Part shown: piece by piece, positions 44,505-56,500 of the stretch
Layout of the letters: every line of letters starts with the position of its first letter
How positions within the stretch are numbered: position 1 is the first letter of the stretch
Origin: Anthopleura xanthogrammica
Lineage: Eukaryota > Cnidaria > Anthozoa > Actiniaria > Actiniidae
NCBI GenBank assembly: GCA_964019055.1
Contig: OZ025224.1
Coordinates: 8,450,694 to 8,514,693 of the forward strand
Length of the DNA stretch: 64,000 bases
Reading direction: 5' to 3'
The notes under the pieces: generated by a model
The model's database searches: none
The model's input: only the letters and a program-made list of their open reading frames with translations
What the model was told of the DNA's origin: nothing
Translations under genes and position numbers: made by a program

Positions 44505-47500
44505 CTATCTATGTTTTCTGTTATAACCGGGTTCTCCATTATTTTTATAATTTCTTCTTCCTCCATACCTATTATTCCTATAACTATTTCTATCATCCCT
44601 CATCGTATCTGAGTACTCCTCACTATAACTATGACCAACATCTCTATCACGCCTCCTTCCATCTCTGTCCTTCGGTGATCTTGCTCTTCGGTAGCCATTT
44701 TGTTTTGGTTTTATTGTTCTTCTTGGAGAAACATCATCATCGCTTTCCTCCTCCATCGACACATCATCTTCTGCGTATCTCTTAGCTCTCCCTCGGCCTC
44801 GTAGTATTCTATCTTTCCTTTCGTCGCTTGTGTCATCTCGATCTTGGTACATATCCTCTTCAAAAGAATGTCGCTTGTTAGACGGACGCCCTCGTCTTCC
44901 ACGAAGATTTTTCACTTCCTTCCCTAGTGGTCTTCGGTCCTCGTGTTGTCGTTTATAATCCTCAGAAGAATATTCTTCGCTTGTTCGTTCTTGTGCTTCA
45001 TCTGAGACCTCAGAGTCTGGCTTTTTATTTCGTCCGCTAATTGAATTAGATTCTGCCTTAGTTTTAGTACTTCTTTCGCTGTTGTTGAAGTCTTTATCGA
45101 TTCTTTGGTGACGACTTTTACGATTCCTGCCCGTTCGCTCATCTTCGTGGTCATCATCGAACGCATCCGCCAACTCATTTCGAGACCTTTCGCTCTCTTC
45201 TTTCGATGAATAGTCTTCTCCTTCGTCGATATCTGATTGGCCGTCAGAATTTGAAATCACGACTTTTAAATTCTCAGATTTAGGCTTCTTGGTTTTCATG
45301 GTCAGCGGATCAATCATTCCTTCCATGCTCCATTGCAGGACCGCGCAATCTTGACCAGCGGTGCTTAGTAGGAATGTATCGGATGAGAGGAACATTACAC
45401 GTAGGACGGTGGAACTATGCGCGCGCACTTGATGGTATTTAACCTAGGGACGAACAAATAGAACAATATTTGAAAAATATTCTAAGGTCGTGTCTATTGG
45501 CCACCGGAGAACCCGGAGAACCCGGAGAACCCGGGGAAAAACCCTCGAATTAAGTACAGGAGAGAACCAACAACAACTTCACTCACATACGACACCGAGC
45601 CAGGCGGAACTCGAACCTGGGGCGCATTGAATTAGAAGCGCACGCCAAGCGTTCTCCAACCCCCCCCCCCCCCCTCCAAACAAAATGACACGACGCGCGA
45701 GTGAATTTGCCTCGCTCTGCGCAAACTCACCCCTTCATAGCTACACGGGTATCGGAAGATCCGCATGTATCCCAGTTCGTCTCCAATAGCTAACAAATTA
45801 TGCGACCAGGCCAGATCAGAACTAGTCACCAGGTTCCCATCTGTTGGTGTTGACTGCCAGACACCTGGAACGATCAAAGATTTTCTTACCACATGAAACT
45901 TTAAAAAAGAAATGTCAATGAAATTTTGTTTTAAAAATATTTACATCCGTCATGAATACCATGGCTACGTAGGCACCAGAGTCCTAGACGTCTCAGTTTT
46001 TGACTTTCATCCATCAAGAAAATATTACTATCTCAGACAGTTGGAAATAGACCTCTTTACCTTGAGCGTAATGTTTTCCCCATTTCAAACCACGTGTCAT
46101 TCTCTTGAGAATAAGATTCTTTGTTTGAGTTGTATTCATATTCATGTGTCTTCTCATGCGTAACCGTTAAACAAAGAAATGATATTCTAGGGAATGACAC
46201 GTTGTCTGTAATGGAAAAAAACATTACGCCCAAGGAAAAGAGGTCTATTTGTTTGACAGAAGCCAATAACTAGACGACTCGAGTCATAACTAGTTTTCTG
46301 GGTCACGTAATTATAAGAATTGGTTTAAATGATGATAAATTCAGAATTTGACTTGCCTACTACGTCATATCCCAGTACTACGTTTCGAGTGTTCCATTCT
46401 GTGTCCCGGATGATATTCTGTGATTCTTCTTTTTCAAATGCTCCGATCTCCCCTTTTGAAAATAATGAAAGAAAAATTAAGAGGGTTAGATCGAGGACTA
46501 TCCACCTCAGATATAGCGTTTAAAGGCAAGTCAATATAATGTTGTTGCATGAGAAGAGATTCTTTAATTCCCAAATAAGAACATTTGGGCTTTGTCCTGC
46601 AACATTAAGGACGCACGGATAGTATGCGCTGCGCGCGCCTCAATGAGATCATGGGTTTGATCCCTAGACCCGCCATCATATGTGAGTAGAGTTGCTTGTT
46701 GGTTCTCTTCTGTCTTGGAATTCAAGGGGTTTTTATCCGGTTTTACTTCGTTCACAAAAATCAACTTCTAAATTCCAATTCGATCATGGAACAATTAGGG
46801 ACCACAGGTTTGTTAGCCAGTGGCTATTACTAAAGTGCTATCCTGTAAAACAAGGATTTTTAATTTATATATTTGTATTCATAACATGGCTGATGTGACG
46901 CTCTTCTATAGGAAACTCCTCTTGATTTCGCGCCAAATTCTCGCGCGCGCGCGTCTTCACTGATATGATAATGAACTTACATGTGATGATGTCATACTCG
47001 GTCGACATGCTCTGTATGAAACAACCATCCACCGACCAATCAAGAAACATAACAGAAGCGGTGTGGTTCTACAAGAAAATAATGTTGTCATGGTTACTGA
47101 ACGAGAGAATATAATCACGTGACACTTCAGCTTTTTTATTTTTGATCTAATTTTGGTTGAAGTAATATTTTGTCAACTGCATTCTTACCGAACAACAACC
47201 TACTCTTCTGTACGTCATCCCATCATCGTAAACAGCGTGGACATAAATGTTACCATCCTTTGATCCTACAGCAATATGTTCACCATCTGGAAGAAAAGTT
47301 TCAACACCAATTTTTGAGAAAAGTTTACTTGTTGGGTTCCAAAAAAATTTGGGTCAAACACTGACCACTATGTGCTGTCAGCCAGAAAGAATTTGCAATT
47401 TAGCTGATAAAATCATAGGAAAAAGCGATTTGTTATTAAATACGTGCAGAATCAAACACCAAGTCTGGGTTCCCTGTGGTGTTACCTGGAGAATATTCGA

Positions 47501-50500
47501 GGTCTGTGATTGGTTCGCTGCCATCTTGGAATGAAGCCTGGTGCATCCCTGACTCGGCATTCAATACGATCCATCTGAAAAAATGGTTAACGAAGTTTAT
47601 AAAATGGAAAAATTAAGAAAAACAAAAAACGGATAAACAGTTATTTGCTGCAATATACCTTTTTCGAATTCATAAAATACCGCTGTGTTCCTTGACTACA
47701 GATTCATTTAATCAGAGTAAGCCTCGATTTTACATAGAATATTCATGTGTTCCAGTGAGGGTCTGTGGAATTTCGAACTGTTTGTATTGTTGAAGTCAGG
47801 GGCGTAGCTTCCTTTACGCAAATGCGCAATTCTTCAGATTTGCTTATGAATGGAAGGCAAAAACTTTACTTGTGAGGGAGTGGATGGGAGTGTTTCATGA
47901 GGCCATGCGGAACCGTGCGTACTCAGTCAAAATGTCCTAGCTATGCCATTGAAAGTTGTGCATTCTTTACTTTACCGTTGGTATTTGTGAATATTTAGAT
48001 TCTGAAATGAGGCTATTCCAGTGTTCTTACAAGACCGCGGCATTGCGGCGTTGCCGCGCTTTTTAAAAAAATGACGCAGTAGAAAGCTAGAGCTCGAGGG
48101 GTCAAAAGGGGGCAAAGATTTTTCTTATGCAATTAAATTCTTCTTGTGTTTTTCTTCTCGATATTTTCCATACGTACCTTCCTTGTGTTGTACCAAATGT
48201 TATCACACTACCAGTGGGATAGAACGCTGCAACTCTGAGAGGAAACTGGAAACACAAACATTTATCAACACAAATGAGAACGAGGAAATGTCTTACTGTT
48301 GTAACCATGACAACCGCTGCTGTGCAGAGTTCCCTTTTGTAACCATTAATACATACGTTTAGGAACCAAGCTAAACGGTGGTGTAGCAGTAGTGCACTTG
48401 CCTCTCAACTCTGGGGTCTCAGGTTCAATTCCTGGACTTTACATCACATGTGAGTAGAGTTTGCTATATAACTTTCCCTTGATTCGAGGGGTTTTTCTCC
48501 GGGTTCTCCGGCTTTCCTCCATCCGCAAAACCCGACACGCTCAATTTTAATTCGATCTGTGAGTTATCAGCCTTGTCCTGACTTAAATCAGCCCAGAGAA
48601 AATTTGAACTTTGAAAATGTTGAAGGCACTTATCGACCAATCAAAAATTAGATATTTTGTATTGCATAGTATAATGTATCGAAGACTTGAACCTTACCTC
48701 AACATCAACTCTCCAGATAGTCTCGTGATTAACCGCTGACCATAATGTCGCAGTCTTGTCTAAAGATGCAGTGACAAAAAGATCCCTTGAGGGGTGAACA
48801 GCGAACGATAGCACATCCAATTTGTTACCCTGTTAGATTAATGGCAAGAAAGGAGACGTTTAGATCAGATTTCGCATAAATGTGAAACATCACGGCAACA
48901 TGCACGGTTACGGCGCAGCGTGGACACGGCACAGGATGTCGAATGATTTCATACACGGCACGGCACTGACACGGTCACGGAAATGCGCGGTCTGTAAGAT
49001 TTTCATAATCATAGGAAAACTGCTCTAACTAGACTTCAATGGTAAAACAGTTATTGACAAAAAAAAAACGAAATTATCGTGATCATTTTTTTAAGTTTTG
49101 ATATTTTTGTTAGCGTCGATGTAAGTGGTTTTGACGACGGACTGCGTTACAGTGACCATGACGTTACCCTGTAACATTCTGATTGGATGAACAGTGATCT
49201 CGCGTACTGTGATTGGTTCAAAGGACGTCGTTAATTTCAATTCCGTACCATTGGTTTCGTGATTTTCTCACTTACATACCTTGACGATAGTAGTAAACGG
49301 CTTAGTAAATGAACCTTCTAGGACACTATTGGCTGTTGTTCCTGCCAGTAGAGTGACGTCAGTCTCGCCAGTTTGTAGCGGCTGAAGAGCACTTACACCA
49401 GTCAATTCTGGAAGCTGCGCATAAATCAGAATTGTCAGTTCAGGGCGGCCCGAGTAAAAGAAATGTTTTTTTAGGGAGGAGCCAGGGTAAATGACAGATT
49501 TGTCATTTTAAGAAGCCCGAGTATACGATAGATTGGTCTGTCTCTTTAAGAAGCCCGAGTAAATGTTGGAATGGCAACTTTTAGAAGCCCGAGTAAATGA
49601 TGTGTCACTTTAAGAAGCCCCCGTAAATGTTGGAATGGCCACTTTTAGAAGCCCGAGTAAATGATGTGTCACTTTAAGAAGCCCCAGTAAATGTTGGAAT
49701 GGCCACTTTTAGAAGCCCGAGTAAATGATTTGTCACTTTAAGAAGCCCCAGTAAATGTTGGAATGGCCACTTTAGGGAGCTTGAGTACATGGAAGAAAGG
49801 CCACTTCAAGAAGCCCACATAAATGATGGAATGGTCACTTCCGGGAGCCCGAGTAATTGACAGAATGGTCGCATCAAACCAACCTGTATTTCTCTTAGAG
49901 GCAGGTTGAAGAACTTGTTGGCGTCCCATGCACACACCCGCCCATCCTTTCCACCAGCTGTTAACAGAAGACCGCTGTCCAAAACATGCAGGCTCAGGAT
50001 ACTCTTCTAGATAGGTGAAAATCACAATAATTCATTGAAACATAACATAAGTCAAGTGCCATATCAAAGCAGAATGCATACCAGAAGACCATCTGATATT
50101 CACCGATGTACAGAGGAGTTTTACGGAGGCCATGTTGGAAGAAATAGCAAAAAAACTTATTGTTCTTGCCTCCAACATGGTTGCCATGAAAACCCTCGAT
50201 ACGTTTTTTTTTTTGGTAAACTTGAGTGCAGCAAAAAGACTTACAAATAAATTATACATGAGCCATATACATGCACATACCTCATGAGCGTTCCTGACAA
50301 TAAACTTCACCTTTTTGGACACTAAAATCGAATCGAACCAAATTAATAATGATAATTAATAATTTATTTATTCATAGTGCGCAAATATCAACTAGCTGTT
50401 TTCAAATGCGCATTACAACAAAGTAGAAATCGAAATTGAAAATGAAGACAAAGATAATTTTTAAAGTCGAGAAGCCGGCTTCCATTTTTTCAAAGCTTTT

Positions 50501-53500
50501 AAAAGCTGGCTGTAAAATACGAAAAGGTGTTATTTATTATGAAGAACGTTTCTATTCGTTACCCTTGCTCCAGGATGTGATGGATCCATTAGAATCTCCT
50601 GTGAATAGATCCCCATTGGGCGCAAAGTCCAGACACGTTACATAAAGTGGAAGTGGATTGTTCTAGAATATAGTTTTATCAGGAGAAGAATGAGTAAAAA
50701 AAATATAGTCAGATTTGAATTGAAATAGTAATGTGCACGAGATGGATTGGATGAAGGCGTAGCAACAACAATGTACACGAGTTGGATTGGATGAACGTAT
50801 AGGAATAAGAATGTACACGAGTTGGATTGGATGAACGTATAGGAATAAGAATGTACGCGAGATGGATTGGATGAACGTATAGGAATAAGAATGTACACGA
50901 GTTGGATTGGATGAACGTATAGGAATAAGAATGTACACGAGTTGGATTGGATGAACGTATAGGAATAAGAATGTACACGAGTTGGATTGGATGAACGTAT
51001 AGGAATAAGAATGTTCATGAGATGGATTGGATGAAGGCATAGGAATAAGAATGGACCTAAATCGGATTGGATGAACTCATAGGAATAAGAAAAGACCTGG
51101 ATCGGATTGGATGAACGTATTAAGAACAAAAATGTACCCGAAATAAATTGAATGAACATAAAGGAACACAAATATACCTGAATCAGAATGGCTAACATTC
51201 ATGACAAGCAGTGCCCAAAATTACGATAGACGAGGAAAGAAGTAGAGAAGAAGAATAAGATGAAGAATAGACGCTGTTAGTTGCTTACCTCGAAAAAGCC
51301 ATTTTTTCTTTCCAGTTTTCCATTGTGCCATCTCCAGAAGTAGATATGTTCCTTGCCGCATGACACGATTGTTTTATTGTCATCTGGATCAAACATGACG
51401 GCCAGCGCGATGCTTGTAAACTCCTAGTCATACAATATGTATATGTAAGCTAGCGCACACTTGTAACGGAGATATACTCGGGGCACCTACTTGTTTTACC
51501 ATTAGAAATTACGCATTTCAGCCAATCTTGGCTGCGAGGTAATTTGTAATAAATCATTTCGTCTGAGCTTTTTTTATCTACAATAATGCGCGCACAGAGA
51601 AAAATTAAGATAGCAAAAGCGCGCACGCCTATTTAACCCGTTCCACGCTAGAATACTACACGAAAAAACTTGCGCATCAGATACACAGGTTAAAATAGTA
51701 TTAGTGATGGCTGCGCGCAAAGAGAAAATCGTCACAACAAACGCGCGCACGCCTTTTTATCCCATTTCACGCTAGAATACTACACGAAAACACTTGCGCA
51801 TCAGATACACAGGTTAAAATAATATTAGTGATGGCTGCGCGCACAGAGAAAATCGTCACAAAAATCGCGCGCACGCCTTTTTACCTCATTTCACGCTAGA
51901 ATACTACAAGAATATACTTGCGTATCTGATTGACAAGTTCAAATAGTATTAGTGATTGTCAAGGGCAACTGTATTGTAAAGTATTATACTTCTTACTTTG
52001 CTCTGCGCCAAACACTTCTTGTCTTTCCATTCCCAAAGACTGAGTCGATAACTGTCTCCACTGCTGTCAATACATGATAATATGTCGCCATTGTCCTTAA
52101 AAAAACAAGGCGTTTAATAATCATTACTTGTTCATTTTCGACGAGGAATAATTTGTCTCTATTGCGCAAAACTGAGTCATTAATTCTTTCATTATTCTGA
52201 TGTGCGTTTTGGCTTTTAGCTGTATTTTTGAATGTGCGCAACGCTCTCAAAGGATATTGTCTGATGCGCTCCTTTGATTCGGATTTCTAGCTATGCTTTT
52301 TAACGTTTGTCACTCTTTCGAAGGATATTGTGAGCAGAGGTAACAACAAATTAAACTTTGATGCGCGTTCTCAAGTTTGGTTCCAAACGGCACCATTTTC
52401 ATAAGATTCTGTGGGTAAGCTAGGCTTATTTCCAAGTGAATTTTCTGCTAAGTTCCAGTTATCTGAGTCAGGTGGGTAAAGTTTATTTCTGGGTTTTTTT
52501 TTTCAGGCGCACATGCTCCGTCGTAGTGAGTATCATTCTCATAATCCATGTTTCAAAATATAAGCTAAGATAGCAATAAAATTTTCTTTAAATATCTGCT
52601 ACTAAATAACATAGAAGACAAAACAATAGCGAGACAAATAGAATGAGTTACCTCGACTGAGAATGCCATGGCTATCACGATAAGGCTGTAGTCATCAAAC
52701 TGTAACACTGTGAGGGTCAAGAGAGTCTCGCTGTCCCATATACGTACATGACTCTGGAACATGATGAAAATATCATGACATATCAGAAAACTATAGCTAT
52801 TTTTTCTTTTAAATTTTACTGTGAGCTTATTATGATTATTCTTATTTTACACAAAACCCAATATCCAGGCATGAGCGTCCATCATCAAGGATAACTTTGT
52901 TGGCATCAATATTTACACAAAAAGTGCGCCTTTTACTCTGCTTAGTTTTCGTTGAGAATGACATCCTAGGAACCTATTACACTATTTTGATTTTGGAGCA
53001 ATGTTCATTATGCCAAGTTTGGCGCAAACTAAGGCCTCTTCAAACTTCGATCCTCTAAGACCGCCTAATTATCCATTATTTTCAATGCGTTCGGCTCATG
53101 AAAAGATTGACGTTTGAACTGGGCTTAAGCGTTTATTGTTATAGTTGAAATCAAGTTCTTACGAGGTCGTTTTGATCGAGAGAGAGTCCTGATGTTTGAC
53201 CAGTGGCGATGTACCATTGATTGGGATGAACTGCTATACTGTGAAAAAAATAGAAGATACTTGTTTGGACCTTAAAAAGTCTGGTTACGCGGTGAAACCG
53301 ATGCGCAAATCGTTACGAAACTGCACCGCGTGTGTCCAACTCTGCAACTGTTGCGCGCATCGCTGCAAATGACCGCGAAACTGCACTATGCGCTGTCACT
53401 TGAGCTACAACACGGAGCATTCAACAAAACATTATTCTAACTACTCCATAATACTGTCATTAATGCTTAGGTGTAATAAAGTAAGCATGGGCGACGGGGG

Positions 53501-56500
53501 ATATTGATCAGTCTAAGTTCAGCTGATACACCTTGGCTAAGGGTGTCGGAGAAGACGACCCACGCGAATCCGGGGGATCGGAGCATATGGGGGGGGGGGG
53601 GTCGTTGTACATACCATTTGATATCATCAGCATGTTCAGTGTAGTGTCTTTGTGTGTTATTCTTTCTGTTGTAGATGACAACCACTCTTGACACAAAGTA
53701 CAGTAGTTCGCCTGATGGAAGCACGTGTAGATTGTATCGTGTATCTTTACCTTGATACCCATACCTGAACATATTTGTTAAGAAAGCCATGTATATGTTA
53801 ACAATAGAAAGGTAAGTGGTACTGACTTACAGCACGTACACGGTACAACATGTCGTAACATTGAAATCTCTTCCCATAAGAACGGTTTCATATGAATGAG
53901 AAACGTACGGTACTGACTTACAGCACGTCGTATACGGTAATACAAACACTCGTAACATTGAAATGGCTTTCCAGAAGAATGGTTATCGTATGAGTGGGAA
54001 ACGTACGGTACTGACTTACAGCGCGTACACGGTACGACATGCTGTAACATTGAAATAACTTTCCATAAGAATGGTTATCGTATGAGTGGGAAACATACGG
54101 TACTGACTTACAGCGCGTACACGGTACGACATGCTGTAACATTGAAATAACTTTCCATAAGAATGGTTATCGTATGAGTTGGAAACATACGGTACTGACT
54201 TACAGCGCGTACACGGTACGACATGCTGTAACATTGAAATAACTTTCCATAAGAATGGTTATCGTATGAGTTGGAAACGTACGGTACTGACTTACAGCGC
54301 GTACACGGTACGACATGCTGTAGCAGTGAACTGGCTTCCCATAAGAATGGTTATCGTATGAGTGGGAAACGTACGGTACTGACTTACAGCGCGTACACGG
54401 TACGACATGCTGTAACAGTGAACTGGCTTCCCATAAGAATGTAATAGGTTGTCAAGGATACACCCAATTAAGTTGCGGACGTGCACCAGGGGCTGAGAAT
54501 ATTTCCTCAGTATCACTCAATATGGCGTCTCTCTTCGATGGAGGGTAAAACGTTAGCTTCTTGTCTTTGACTTTAATGGTGACTCCTCGTTCATGACCTG
54601 GAAAATGAACAGCAGCAACAAAAATTTACTAGAGCCGTTAAGAACCAAGAACAATAGAAGAGGATCGTTTGCAAAGATTTTTCAAGCCAAAAACTCTGGA
54701 AACAGTTGGATATGTTCCTAGAACAGAACAAGAGGGTCGTTTGCAAAGATTTTTCCAGCCAAAAATCCTGGAAAAAACTTTGCTAGAACCATACAATAGG
54801 GTCGTTTGCAAAGATTTTTCCAGCCAAAAACCCTGGAAGAATCTTTGCTAGAACCATACAAGAGGGTCGTTTGCAAAGATTTTTTTCCATGCATAAACTG
54901 GGCAAGTGCAATACTGTTACACTACGGGTCCTAAGTCAGGTATGTAACTAAGAAACACTTAGATGAACATTGGTTCTATTCCACTTACCATCGAGATCTC
55001 TTTTCTGCTTCTTTCTTGATTTTTGTTTTCTTCCACTTGAGCCAGGTGAGTGTCCACCGCCATTGCTACTGTGGGAGGATGGGTTGGATAAGTTCCGCTT
55101 GGTGTTGCCATCTTGTACGATGATAGCTGTGTAGACGTCATCATCTCCGTGAAACATCTCTGACAAGCCACCAATCTGAAAAACACGAAATTTGTTTTAT
55201 GCAAAATGCCCCTCAAAGTCGAGAAACCATTGAAATATGTGCATGAATGGAGCAAGTTTCAAGAGGAAAAAATGTTTGGAATTTTCGCGATCCTGCATTA
55301 TTTCTTCCATACTTTACTGTAATCGTATCCCGATCTGTCCTGTGATTGGATGAACAGAACAATGAGAAGCCATTTAAATGTAACACCATCCAATCCGATA
55401 CATCTCCGGTAAGTTAACTATAAATTAAAGTAGCTCCTAACAGTTTTTTTTTTTACCACACTTCTGATTTGTTTTAATCGGCAAACAACTAGTCCTATCT
55501 TAGCTGGATCGATTATTTTTTCATGCGAGACGTTAGAGTTGGATAAAAGTTTATAAAGATATACGCTTCAGCCGAATCGATAAACAAATAGCTTCGAAGT
55601 CGTATTTCTAAAATGTCTTTTGAGTTTAATCTGTAGGCGTGTCGGGTACCCAAAACAAGCGAATAATTATGAAAAACCACAAATATATCGGACCAATTAA
55701 TCTGTTTCTTTCACACACATTCATTTATATTCGCTTTCAATTTTTACCATCTTTTCATGTGATGCTATATTTTATTCTAGTGTCAAGGATAAAACATGAC
55801 CAAAAGTTTAAACTTCCTAAAACGAGCACTGAGCATGCGTGTAATGATATACTTCACAGACAAGATTTTCAAAATGCATCCCACATGGCAAGGAGTGACT
55901 GATTGGTTCTTACTCATCATTTACACAGTCGACTTTTCGGGTTTGCTGGTCATAGCAAGGGGTTAATCATCTACGGTCTAGGGGCCGACTAACCTCTCCC
56001 TTAGGCTTCGGCCGAGCTTCCTGATCAGTCTGTAACTGTTCCCCCGGGATAGCGGTGTTGGGGTCGAAATCTCCAGCGTAGCCGTAAGTCCATACGAGGC
56101 TTCAGCACTCGATGTCTGGAAGTATGGTCCTGGTTAATCAATTGATAAATATAATCTCGAAAACCAATCTTTCGAGCCGAAATTGACTTTCCGTAGTGCA
56201 AAAGATAAGAACTCTATGAAACGCGAAAGGAAACGGATAACGAACGGCGCCATATCCGTTATGCAGCTTCTATGGTCCTTTGATCTTCTCAACGAAGAAG
56301 ACTTTGACTTCATTATTTAACTTCAAAGAACGATCACCGGTACTAACTCCATCTTGACTCCTGATTGGCTGCGACAAATTGAATCGAAAAGCTCTTCAAC
56401 TTTTGACATACAGGATTTAAACTGGCCGGAAATGTCTAAAAATCAGTCTAAGAAGTTTATTAAGATATCCAAGATGTCATCTTTAAACGTCACTTCTAGA

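Noticed and set aside
50638..51198. 186-aa minus-strand frame with repeating SSNP(T/S)RVHSYSYTFIQ-type units
   Set aside because: The 40-bp minisatellite cycles through three frames, so a 120-bp period gives open frames by chance; it lies in a DCX-EMAP intron.
53778..54516. Repeated minus-strand frames starting MLQHVVPCTRCKSV
   Set aside because: They are copies of the 93-bp tandem repeat within an intron, on the strand of the host gene but outside its exons.
50725..54880. Possible CRISPR arrays
   Set aside because: The repeats are head-to-tail minisatellites without unique spacers, in a eukaryotic gene, and no cas genes are present.
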